Positions 24,066-37,400 of a DNA stretch of 64,000 nt are shown piece after piece. This DNA is from Meghimatium bilineatum (taxonomy: Eukaryota; Mollusca; Gastropoda; Stylommatophora; Philomycidae). The notes beneath the pieces are model-generated. The model was given only the letters and a program-made list of their open reading frames with translations. It was not told where the DNA came from and made no database searches. The DNA lies in contig CM067314.1 of assembly GCA_034231615.1 (NCBI GenBank), positions 5,086,501 through 5,150,500 of the forward strand, read 5' to 3'. The translations under genes and the position numbers were made by a program. Every line of letters starts with the position of its first letter. Positions within the stretch are counted from its first letter, which is position 1.

Positions 24066-24955
24066 AATATAAATAACCAAATGGTCGGAGGGTGTCAGAC
24101 AAAGTGGAGAGTACCGCAGTAACCGAACAAACAAATGGTAAAGCAAAATAAATTAAACTTGTTACTAGAAAAACTTAGTAAATAAAAAGATGTAATGAAA
24201 CTAAACAGGACAATTCGCAACATGTTGATCAAAATGGGACCTTTTTCAAGAGACTAATAACTTATAAACTAAACAATACTACACAAAATAGATGAGTGAA
24301 TTAGATCAAACCATGTTTCTATATAAGGTAGACATTGGCTATATCATGAGTGAAAGACAAGGATCCAGGCTTAGATCCAGACATTGGCTATAACATGAGT
24401 AAAAGACTAGGGTCTAGACATTGGCTATAACATGAGTAAAATATTCATAAGGTTAACATTTTCAGACAGAAATGTATAAAACAAATGTTGTGTACTGACT
24501 ACAGCTAAATACCCACCAGAAACTTTGATCATAACATTTAAAGCCATTGACAAACAATTCAGTTAGAATATCTTTATTTAAAAATTATAAGTCAGTGATT
24601 ATTTTACAAATTGTAATAATTGTTTTTTTAAAGAATGATGCCTTTGACATGTGGATATATCATAATACAGATTTTCTGTATTGATACGGATTTCGTGACC
24701 AAAAAAAGCCACAATAAATTATTTTATTTTTAATTTAAAAAATTTCATTTGGTGTTAAATATCCTAGTAATTTTTACTAATGCTGACATATCGTATCACA
24801 AACGCAAATATTAAAGGGGAAAAAATTTTGAAATATTTTTTTTTTAAATTGGGGGTTTTTTTGGGGTACTATATACAGATATTTTTTATTGATATACGGA
24901 AATAAATTGTTAAAAATACAGATTTATTAAAACATAAATTGACAGCTATGATATA
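24066..24955. other. AT-rich intergenic sequence with stray minisatellite units
   Basis: Stray copies of the neighbouring array at 24330-24440 (GACATTGGCTATAACATGAG). The rest is AT-rich with no recognised gene. Confidence 0.45.
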
Positions 24956-24959
24956 TAAA

Positions 24960-25275
24960 AGAATAGGGAGAACATCATGGACAGACAAGAAAACAAAGAG
25001 GTTCTAAAACAGTTAATATGAAGAAATAATTATTAAAGTAAATAAAAATCAAGCAAATAAAATATTTTGAACATATTAAAAGACATGACACCTTGATGAA
25101 GACATTTACTTGAGAGTAAAGACGAGTGGAGGTGAGCAAGAGGTAGGCAGAGATACAAGTGGGAGAGTAACATCACGAGATCGGCAGGTTACAGTCTAGC
25201 AGAGTGCACCACCAAGACAAGAGACTAATGTTGGAGGTCTATTGCAGCAAACCTTCGTTTGAAGCTGACGGCACT
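24960..25275 (+). pseudogene. Non-LTR retrotransposon 3' tail
   Basis: AGGGAGAACATCATGGACAG through GAGGTAGGCAGAGATACAAG and TGGAGGTCTATTGCAGC matches the tail at 52575-52920 (YFGHIKRHD, RARGRQRYKWE, DRRCW), with more damage. It marks the downstream limit before gene B. Confidence 0.75.
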
Positions 25276-25729
25276 TGAAGCTGATAACACTGAATTATTC
25301 TTTTAAAACAACACATTTTCAACAATTTAATAACATATTTATTTTCTATAACCATTTTCCTTTTCAATGACATACAATGTGCACAACATTTATTAATATT
25401 ATGATAAACCATGATCACATAGAATAAATGTCATTCAATTGTTCTACTACTGACAATTTTGTCCAAACCTAAAAAAAAATAAAGTCCCGAAAGAGTTAAC
25501 ATATAATAAGGCCTCTTTAGTATTGTAAATTAAACTGTAAACCTTTATTATACATCTAATTTTAAGAACCATCTTTTTCACTTTATACAATTTATCACAC
25601 TTGGGGACACAATTTATCACCTTTGCATAGTGATGATTCAAAGCCCTTTAGGACACAAAGAGTTAACACAACTTTCAAGAAACATACATTCAACATTCAA
25701 GTTAACAGTGATCAGTCTTTAAATTATTT
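25276..25729. other. Intergenic sequence 3' of gene B, nothing recognised
   Basis: AT-rich with no gene recognised. Confidence 0.4.
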
Positions 25730-25735
25730 TTTATT
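25730..25735 (-). promoter_or_regulatory. Candidate polyadenylation signal of gene B
   Basis: AATAAA on the minus strand about 50 bp downstream of the gene B stop codon, giving a plausible short 3' UTR. Confidence 0.45.
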
Positions 25736-25783
25736 TATGTACCTCATTAAGTTGTAGCATCTGATGAAGCCAACTATAGATTT

Positions 25784-26129
25784 TCACTTGGTCAATACCC
25801 GTATCTGTCGTTTTTTTTCCGAATATGATTCATTCAGTAAAACGATATAATAATTAAGCACCAAATAGAGCATGACAACATACAATGATATAATATATAA
25901 TTGTCCAATCACAGAAAATGATTCCAATGTTGGTACTACCATAGAAGTTTCCAGTAATAATACAGTGACTGTGGTTATTGCTTTTGTGACACTACTGTAA
26001 TTCATCAACACTGAATGAAACCATAGCCAACCAAGGTATCCATAGGCAATTATACAAATAACAGGCATCAGTATTGTTTTAGTGGCTGTAGGTATCATCT
26101 GTATAAACGTCCTCATCAGAACATAATCT
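25784..26129 (-). CDS. Gene B last exon: S5, pore loop, S6 and stop
   Basis: The minus-strand acceptor CCTTGTCAACAG completes AG|A (Arg): RDYVLMRTFIQMIPTATKTI, S5 PVICIIAYGYLGWLWFHSVL, pore TVTVLLLETSMVVPTLES, S6 VVMLYLVLNYYIVLLNESYS, then KKRQIRVLTK and stop. It parallels gene A exon 17367-17709 nearly residue for residue, including LET at the filter and the short tail. Confidence 0.92.
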
Positions 26130-29100
26130 CTGTTGACAAGGCATAGTTAAAATGTGAGACTAAGCAATTGTGTGACTGTGAATTCATGACAATTATGGTA
26201 ATAGAAACAACAATTAAAATATTCCTTAAAGGTTGTAGTTTTTGTCCCATTTGTCCTCAAAACTCCCACCAACACTGTATTTCTAACAGTGTCGCCCACA
26301 GAATTAAAATGTGTTGTCGCCGTTCTATTTGCACCAATGGCCAGACACATCCAACTTTGGTAGTTGAAGGTTGTGATAACAATATCTTCAGACTTGTGTT
26401 CATTAGGTAGCATATCCTGGACAAGATTTAGCAGTCATCACAGCCTTTTGTAACTCCTGGATCTTGAGCTAATCTTCCTGATTCTATGAGTATCATATTC
26501 AGGTGCTCTTTGATATATTGTGTACATCTTCTTTATGGCCTAACTTTTTTTCATTGTTCAGGGATCATCCCTCCATTAAGGTATTACATGTCATTTGATA
26601 TGGCCAGATGATTGCGTTTCTAGAGAGAACCTTATTGTTTAGCCAGCTTTCGGTACTATGATTGCAGTCCAACCCCCATTTTCATTCTTGTTTCCCATTA
26701 GTGCCTACCTACGTATTTTGTTACCGGTAATTGATCTAAATATTATATTAATCAATAATTAATTGAAATATTAATTTTTTAGGGTTAGGCTTAGTTATGT
26801 AAAACATAACTAACCCTAAATATAATTATATTTAAATTAATACATGATAAAAATAAACTGATAAACAGGCAACAGAAATAATCAAACAGCTAGGCACTAA
26901 TTGGCACAACATTGGTTTGACTGTGATCATTGTACCCAGTTCTCTTTTACTTTCAATTCACTCAGAATGTCCCAAATGGTAATCTTTTTGGTCTATGGGA
27001 TTCTAAAGATTCTTCTGTTACATTTTGTTTTGAATGCTGCAATTTTGTTTCGCACTTTATTGGTGATTGCACGAGATTCATATTCATATATAGCAACTTC
27101 TGTTATGTCAAGTGTGAGATGGTGAATGTAACAATAAAGTCTAGTGTATAGTCAGTACCTTGTACAAGTGGTATAAACATTATCAGAATTGTAGGTAAGA
27201 GTGTTGACTGATTTGTCACCAATATGTTGCTAGGGACAAAAGAATAACACTGATTACCTTCCATGCAAGTCATAAGAGGTGACTAAGGTTTTAGACTAAG
27301 GTTTATTGGTGTAGCTGCCTTCTCCAACCCATACAAGAAGGGTGAATGATGAAATAACTTAAAAAACATTGTCACTTCAGATTGTGTCAATGGCTTGATG
27401 ATATCCTGTGGAAACCATTTGGAGGATTCCATGATGATTATGCAGATGATAAATATCCATATCAACAGTCATATAGATATCCATAACAACAGATGGATAT
27501 CTATATCAATTTTTGAAATATAGGGTCAAAATTGAAGTCATGCAAAGCCATGCTGAAGTTGGATGTCCCAGGTCACAATGCTCAGATATCACAGCTGTAA
27601 ACCATGATACAACTCATTCTGTTTTCTGGATTACATCCTGCTATCTACAGGATTTTGAGAGCAAACACAGAACAAGAAGAAGACTGATTTGTCCTTTACT
27701 GGTTTTTAAGAGCACATTAAAAGACTGGTGTTTCTCATAGAGGTCAATTAGGAAGTCTGTTCAAAAAGTATCCAACTTAATTTCATTCTACGAAAACAAA
27801 CCCTGGTTGGTTGGTATGTGTTGTTATGTGACATATTCTTTCATAGAAGCAGGAAGATTACCGGTAGCTCAAGATCGACAGCATTTTCATCAGTATTAGT
27901 GATTGTGTATAGCAATCAACCTTCACATTTTAATTTTTACAGAATGGTGAAATAAATTAGAAACGTTACTGCTTTAGATTATTATGTCAATGGTTTGGAG
28001 ATATCCAGTGAAAATCATTTGTAAGATTCCACAGGCTTTTATCAATGATTCCATGAAAATTAAGGAGTAGTACAATAACTTTACAAATGGTTATGCATCA
28101 GTGCAGATGGAAGCATGTTCTGATAAGCAGATGGAAACCTCACCGCCACAGAGCTGATAAACTGTGTTGTGTATATATAATTAAAAGTAAAAGTTAATGT
28201 AAAACTGTCTACCATGTGGCCAATAAAAATGGTAAAACAGTTTCTAAAATCACTTCCTGAATTAGGTAAATGAATGCTAGACTTATCAGATACACTTTCT
28301 TCCAAATGTTTGTACATTTCAGATTCATTTAGTGTATGCTTTGTCATAGTTGTAGGTCAAGTAAAAATGGTTACACAAAGAAAGGCCAGCTATGTCAACA
28401 CACAGAAATAGAAATTACACTTACAAACATGTGCAAATACAGAATCTGAAATGTTAGATGACCCTTAGACAGTTTAAACTAGCCAGATTATTTGAACACT
28501 TTGAGGTGCTTTCAGGGATAAAATATACAAATACATGGCCCACGGTTCCACATGGAGATAGCTGCACAATAGAGGTAACTTTTCACTGTATCCTTAAGGA
28601 TGCCTGGATGTCTCAGGCAAGGCATCCTTCCCCCTAGAAGAATATCATAGAGGTGCAGGTAAAAACGGTTCCCTAAGTCACAGACAAGTTTTCCCAATGT
28701 ATGTAAGGTGGCATCGTTTAGAAATAATTGCATCGATTAAATTCCTTGACAAACATGAAGCAATAATGGAAGTTTAAGATAGACTAAGGAAAGGACACTG
28801 CGATGGTATGAACTACAAAATTGCATGTTTTGTATAATCTAACACAAGGTGCTGTGCCTCTGTTTCTGTCTGTCCACTTGAAGACAGCTATGGACAAGGT
28901 CCCCGTCCCTCAGTGAAGTAATGTGATACACATATCAAAGATTTATATGGGAAAATATTCAATGAAGTCTGAGCATTTTGTTTACATCAAATCTGCACAA
29001 GAAGTTGACTAGTATAAGATAGGTTACAAAGATGGGTACTGTCAGCAGAAGTGTAATGGTGGATACACTCAGGGAGAGATCGATTGGAGCAACTGTGGAC

Positions 29101-32100
29101 GTGTCCAGTTTGCGGTGATGATGATCTGACAACTAACTAACTCACTAAGATAACAAAGAGACAGACAAATTTGGTTAAGCAGACAGGCAGTAGCAAGTTA
29201 TTTAGTTATGCATTTCTGCAAGTAGGCATACAAACTGATAGATATTAACTAGGTACCAGGTAGCTAGTTATTTACTTATGTATGTTGATAAGTAGGTAGA
29301 TAAATAGACAATAACATATATATACCTGATCTTGAGCAGCACTTTCATTAAACAAGTAACAACCATCAGACAACTGAACAGAATGAGGTAACCTGTCCTC
29401 AAGGATATTGTTTTAAAGCTGATGTAATCTGCTTCACTCTTCTCTCTCAAACTTGCCTCATGGACTTGACTCAGCTACAAGACATAACATGTTCATCATC
29501 ATCATGTATAACATTACATCTATATATATATATATAACAGATTATCATATGTATTACTTCTACGTGCATACAACAATTTATCATTGGTATCACATTATAT
29601 CTACACACATATAACAGTTTATTAGAAGTCTTGAAAGTTGATAACTGTATGGTTTATAAGTATGTTAATATTACATGCATTTATAAATATGATAATGTTA
29701 CATGCATTTATAAATATGATAATGTTACATGCATTTATAAATATGATAATGTTACATGCATTTATAAATATGATAATGTTACATGCATTTATAAATATGA
29801 TAATATTACATGCATTTATAAATATGATAATGTTACATGCATTTATACATATGATAATGTTACATGCATTTATAAATATGATAATGTTACATGCATTTAT
29901 ACATATGATAATGTTACATGCATTTATAAATATGATAATGTTACATGCATTTATAAATATGATAATGTTACATGCATTTATACATATGATAATATTACAT
30001 GCATTTATAAATATGATAATATTACATGCATTTATAAATATGATAATATTACATGCATTTATAAATATGATATTACATGCATTTATAAATATGATAATAT
30101 TACATGCATTTATACATATGATAATGTTACATGCATTTATAAATATGATAATGTTACATGCATTTATAAATATGATAATATTACATGCATTTATAAATAT
30201 GATAATATTACATGCATTTATAAATATGATAATATTACATGCATTTATAAATATGATAATATTACATGCATTTATAAATATGATAATGTTACATGCATTT
30301 ATACATATGATAATGTTACATGCATTTATACATATGATAATATTACATGCATTTATACATATGATAATATTACATGCATTTATACATATGATAATATTAC
30401 ATGCATTTATAAATATGATAATATTACATGCATTTATAAATATGATAATATTACATGCATTTATACATATGATAATGTTACATGCATTTATAAATATGAT
30501 AATATTACATGCATTTATAAATATGATAATATTACATGCATTTATAAATATGATAATATTACATGCATTTATAAATATGATAATATTACATGCATTTATA
30601 CATATGTCTTGACATTGCATTAATTTATAAACATGTTGCCTTGCATGTATTTATACAATTTTTAACATTGCCATGGATTTCATTGCATGATCTCATAGAT
30701 GTAGTTTGTTTCTGTGATAGAGTTAATAAAAGTATCCCCATGGTATAGTGCATAAGCCATTTGCCGTGTGTTTATGAGGTTGTAGATGTGATGCAGGGCC
30801 ATGACTTCTGGATTTGTTTAATGATTCCTGGAAATTATTGCTCCATTGAGAGTGACAGAGTCATATGGAAAAAGAAAAGTACAATTAAATCAATTCTCTA
30901 TGCCTTTTGAGTTTGTTTACATAAACAGAAATGTACATACAGTATGTACAAGAGTGTATTCATTCTTTAAAAAGGTAAAATAAAAAATCTGCCCTGTACA
31001 AGTTTGACTTGCGGTTTTGAGATAGTGAGTATTCAGAAGCCCAAAGTAGTGGGTTATAATTACAATGCAGACAGTTCGACAGACATATCATTAAGAAAGC
31101 AATGGGACATTAACCCCTTCCCTGCGGAGGCATCCTTAAGGATACGATGAAAAGTCATCTTTATTTTGCAGACATCTTAATGAACAATGGGCCATGTACT
31201 AATATAATTTATCCCTGATAGCACCCCAAAGTGTTCAAATACTCTGACTGGCTAGTTAAAGCTGTCTGGGTCATTTAACAATAGAAATTCTGTATTTGCA
31301 CACGTTTGATAGCATAATAACTACTTTATGTGTGTTAACACAGGTGTCTTTTCGTTGTGTGGCCATTTTGACTAGGTAGTACTATGGCAAATCGTACACT
31401 AAATGAATTTGAAAATTATAAACATTTGGTAGAAAGTTTCTCTGATAATTCTAGTATTCCTTATCTGATTCAGGAAGTGACTTAGAAAGTGTTAATTTGC
31501 AGTGTAGTACTCATTTAGATGACAGACCCTATATGCAGCGCACATGTTTCAAATTCGTGATATGGGATAAGGTAAACATTTTTGTTTTCTGTCAATGTCA
31601 ATACCTAGAACCATCAATCAAACAAGTGCCATGCCTAATGGCATAGGCAATCATATTTCTCCACGACTCTGTCTCTAGTGTTGTCAATAGACTCGGTGAA
31701 CTTCTCTTGTGCCATAATACTAGTCTATCTAGAAACTTCCTTCTTTGCCATCCCATCTCCTTTCCCCTTGATCATTTCAGTGTTTATTTCCAGTGGTTAT
31801 TAAGTGTTAAAGGTTGGTCCTTCTCAGTACATGCCCTGGGAATCTTGACTGTGTGCCCCTAATGTTTGATATAATTGATCCTTTTATGCCACCATCAATG
31901 AGAACATCTGCATTAGTTCTGACTGTCCATGGTATTTTCATCATTCTTCTCAGGAACCACATCTCTGTAGCCTCCAGTTCGTTTTGAATGTTTTTGTTTA
32001 CAGTCAATGCTTCACATCCATAAAAAAAGAATTATTTAGATATAACTTCTCAGTACTCAAATTCGGGTCTGCATTGATAAGTCTTCCATTGCACAAAATT

Positions 32101-34374
32101 GTTCTAATTTTTTGGAATGCTGATTTGGCTTGTGCTATACAGCATTTTATCTCACTTGAGCATCTACATTCTGATGTTAACATGGTGCCAGGATATTTTA
32201 CTTTTTCAACATACATCCTAGAACCATACATCCTGAAATCCAAAACTAAAGACACAGTTATACATGCACCAATTAACAAAGCACCAGGAATAGACGGTAT
32301 ATAAAGTGTCTACACAGACGAACAGTTTGAATCGAAATGTGATATAGAATACACAAAAGACACCACAGGAATGGAATACTTTGGTGATTGTTCCCATCTG
32401 GAAGAAAAAAGGCAGTAAGAGGGACTGCACTAAGTATTGAGGCATATCACTCTTAAGCCACATAGAAAAAAATCTTAAGCAAGATACTTGAGAGAAGAAT
32501 ACGCTCATATATAGAACCACGGCTCAACAACATACAATTGGGCTTCCGGAAATATAAATGCTGTACATATGCAATCTTTGCCCTCAAACAACTTTTAGAA
32601 AGAGCGACAGAACATAACCAAGACATTTGACTTTCGAAGACCAAGAGAACACTTTTGACAGAGTAGATAGAGCACAACTATGGATAACACTACAGACGCT
32701 GAAAGGCAACAGAGGGTTTAGCGAATAGATAGATTAACATTGGAAGTTTGTGTGTCCAATTAGAAGGCATATTTCAGCCTTTTGTATGCAGATCATAATA
32801 ATAAGCCCCATAATCAGTCACGATCGTAGGGATGTCACACTGGAGACATCAAAGCGAGTGTAGTAAAATCATGCTCAGACAATTCCTTGATGTTGTCAAT
32901 CCAGAATTGTCTTTTTCACCTCTTCTCCCTCCACCCTCAACTGTTCTTTGCAATTTAATTATAGAATGTGAGTTGTGTCTCATTACATTTCCAAACCAAA
33001 CACGTTTGCTCCACTTCATCACTACCAAAAGTGGTTTTACAAACCTACAATTTTGTTTATTTGTGGTCAGACAAATATATTTGTCCTGTGTTCTATATAA
33101 CGTATTCTCAACAAACGTCTGTAGCACTTGTATTTAAAAGCCTGCATCATTCTCTGTGCCTTCAATAAGATCCAGCTTTCCTTCTATACAGAAGCATACT
33201 TAACACTAGCTCACACGCACAACATCGGTTTTATAGTTTTACTTGACAATGGCTAACAGACTATCACTATTGGACTATGGGGTATTAATGTGAAAACATA
33301 CCAATAACAGTATACAAGACAATTTCAATGTGTCAACCATTAGTTATTTGTCAAGAATATACAAAACAGGCAGTGAACAAACAATAAAAAGAATGATACC
33401 ATCACAGAGGCATGAGAACACACATATTAAACATCATGACGTCCAAGGTGACAATGGGAGTCTACACAATTAATCATGGAAGCGAGTTTTGTTGAAAAAT
33501 AAATGGGAAAAGATAACGGAATGAAAACTTTTACTTAAAACAAGATGTACATCAATAAAACGAGGGCCACACAAACCACAATTTAAACATGATTGATCGG
33601 ATTTAAGTTTCCAAGGTTAAAGGGCACCAGGCAAAGAAATAAATGAATTTTCAAAGGCGTACCTAGATCTACCATCAAATGGTGCAAGATCTGAGGACAC
33701 TGACTTAGCACCAGCAATCTGAAAAGATAGATATTTACTGTAATACTAATCTTACTTGTCAAAATCATGTTCAACATTGCCATGACAGCCATCATCATAT
33801 TGAGTATTTCACTTAATTTCATTTTACAAGTTGCCATCAGATTCGGGACACAAGATATTTAAAGGTGGTAACTTCTTCCAGTTTGTTACCATTTAACTGG
33901 ATGCACATTGCAAATATCCAATTATGAAAACCTGCAACCATTTGATGATATTAATATTTGCGACTTTTTACCACATATGGCATTAATACGGCCACTTTTA
34001 ACCACAAACATAGACCACATGGCTTCAATATGTTTGACCCAACCATATAACCACATGGCTTCAATACAGCCACTTTTGACCACACAAAAATGGCTTCAAT
34101 AATATGAATATTCAGTCATTATAACCAATAACAAAATGGCAATTATAGATTCACACTAGATACCTTCCATTTTTTATTCATTAGCAGCCAAACGTGGATC
34201 AACAAAATAGCAATAGAAAAGCAGCATTCAGCCAACAGCAGCCATGAGTGTGATATTATGAAATGGGACAGAAGCCCATGTTCGTAACACTGTTGAAAAA
34301 TATAGGCCCTATATCAAATATCAATTATATCTTACACATCACTTGGTTCAAATCTCTGTGTGTGTATAATAGGG

Positions 34375-34416
<42 letters not shown>

Positions 34417-37400
34417 CCTATATACACTCACGCACACATATATATGTAGGCTTATATATATTTATACAATGATATCCCTCAATAGCACATCCTTTTATAT
34501 ATATATATTTATAGCACATCCTTTTATATATAGGCCCTATACAGTCGGCCTATAGGCCTATTCAATTCGTCCATCATAGTCAATGATGACCATTCTGCTC
34601 AATTGGAATGATAATGAAGATGATGTCTACGGTGTGTGTTAATTGTGACTAATGAGTTCTATACATGCATGAAATTGTCTACCACACTCTGACCATGTAT
34701 GGGAACTGAGTATGGCCACTGAGTAGCTCTTACCTTTCCCGTGTCATGTTTTTTATGTGTGTACACTTGTTACAACAAGTTTTCCAATGTAACGATTCTT
34801 TAAAAATCACAAATTAATCCTCTATATCACATTCTTGCATAACAAATTTTCCTATATAACAAGACTTTTCAAAATCCTCAATTATATTTATTCTATATTG
34901 TTTGTACTGTAGGCCTCTATATAGGAAATTTCTGTTATTATATACATATTTTATCGATCCAGACCAAGTTGTTATAACAGGATTCCACTGTATATTTATT
35001 TTTTTACGGTATTGAAAGAGCAGACAGGTTTGCATCTAAAGCACGAATAGGTGAGGAGTTCACAATGGATAAGGATGATGTGCTGAAACTATTTCACGAG
35101 CAGCTGGTAGAGATGTAGACCCAAGATTGATGAAACATTTGAGACTGAGATTTGAGGTATATGGTATTAAATATAGAACTAGTAGAACTGGATATCCGCA
35201 TAGCAGGTTGTGAAGCATGGTCAACCAGGGAGCAATGGAAGCATAGCAGGTTGTGAAGCGTGGTCAACCAGGGAGCAATGGAAGCATAGCAGGTTGTGAA
35301 GCGTGGTCAACCAGGGAGCAATGGAAGCATAGCAGGTTGTGAAGCGTGGTCAACCAGGGAACAATGGAAATCATCAAGTATGAGTACTCTTCATCATCTG
35401 CTAAGAAAGACTGAACATTAATGAGTCTACCCGGAATGCAATAATGGTGATTTATAATCAATAATTAATGTAGATTTTTTCTGTAAGTAAAATGGTAGTG
35501 ACATTTCATATAGAGATATGTGGCTCAGTAGTGTTAGATATGTATTTTCATATTACTGAGGTAAATGGGTCTGTAGTATTAAATTTGTATTTCAAATCCA
35601 TCAAGGCATGTGGGTCTGCATGTAATTATGACAATTTGTTGTGAAATGGTGTAGCTATTGTTCCATATGTTACTGACATCGTATACATTTATCAGTTTAT
35701 ACTATCTTGAGTTTGTTTGCTCCTGATTGGTTATACTACCAGAAAATCATCAAGGTAAAGACATACCTCAATAATTCATATTTTGCAAATTTAATTTAAC
35801 AGTGTCAGCGTCTTTTATGTTCTATTTTCTATATATATATTATCTTATAATATATATATATGTATATACATAAAAGATGGATAGAAAAAAAATGTATACG
35901 GAAAATTATATACGGAAAAGATGGATAGAATATGTCAGGGATATCCTGAACAGACACGGTCATAGCACAGCCAAGGTCACACATCTGGCTTTAGAACGCA
36001 AGCTCGAGCTCCAATCACCCCTAAGCTTAACGGCAAGAGTGGATCACAAATCACCTGGAGAAAGACAATAGACAATTATCTTATTTTGTTTAAAAATAAA
36101 ATAAGAATAACTTACAAAGTATGTCAATATATTGACATACCAGAATCGTACTTTCATGTCTCTTCACAATGGCACATCATTTGTCAAAATATAAAGTCTG
36201 TTATCTATCTGTCTATTGTCATTTCTACTTGTGCAGCAAAGCATCATGTTGGGGAAGTTGAAGTTATCTGTCTTTGGCCGTTTGGGTCACATTGACCATG
36301 GTCATCCTGTGTCTCTTTAACGTTTCTTTGATTGTGTACACCCATCTAGTTCGTGGTCTTCCATGTGCCTTGAAGCCTGATATTCTACTGCTGTATGCAT
36401 GAAGGGCTGGTTAGTTCCATTCTCTTGATGTGGCCAAACCATCTCGTTTGCTTTTCGATGTAGTTGGCAATGCAAGGTATAAGGAAATAATCAGATATGT
36501 GGTTTAGAACATTGCAGGACAGTGCTTTTTAAGAACTAGAAGTGTAAAATTCAATTTTATATTTCCTGTTGTAAGGTCAAATCAGTGAACACCTACACCA
36601 CTATATACTAATAATATAAATGGAGTTCAGTTCAGAAAATAGCAGGTCAACACTGCTACATTGAAGATATTGAGTACAGATGGTGGACAGTGGCAATGTT
36701 ATCTTGTGTACTGGGGAAATTCTTAGAGATAATTTGTGTAAAATATGTTATAAATTTAAAAAAAAACAACTCAGTTTCATCATCGGCCATTGAGGAAAAA
36801 AAATTAACCACAAATTGATTATGATAACATCCTGTATTTTAATCCCGTAATCAATAAGTTAATTAAATATATTTAGAAGTACCATGTCTTGTGATGGATA
36901 TATAAAGAAAGATAGTATATTTTCCCAATGATCTTGAGCCCTGGCATCCTTTCTATATGTTTAAAGTTATTATCTTTGTTGATATGAAATAAACTGGGTG
37001 ATAAAGTATATTCTTGTTCTACTTCTCCTTTTATTTCTATGTGTGGTAATTTTGGTTTTGTATTTTGATTATGGTGAGGAATGGTCTTTTAATATGACAT
37101 GTCCAAAATATTTTATATGTTTGACCTCTATTTCCTTTAATAATTATTTCTTCATACGAAGTGTTGTTAGAATATTTTTATTTGTTTTCTTCTCTTTCCA
37201 TGATGTTCTTCCTATTCTTCTATATATCTACATCTCAAAGGCATCAATTCTGTCTTCTAATTGTTTGTTTATTGTCCATGTTTCTGAGCCATATATTAAT
37301 ATAGAATAGATATAGCACTTAAATCTTCTCATTTTTAGATTGTAATGTGTTTAGATATTAATAATTTCCTCATGTCATTGAAAGTACTTTTAGCCATTCC

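Noticed and set aside
29622-30623. Three frames of over 320 codons
   Set aside because: Produced by the 27-bp minisatellite; unit translations are low complexity and appear in several frames at once.
33583-33837. Minus-strand segment taken at first for the S3 exon of gene B (MMMAVMAMLNMIL)
   Set aside because: The upstream reading FKYLVSRI and the order of boxes identify an RT C-terminus; the true S3 exon with matching length and phase is at 34164-34289.
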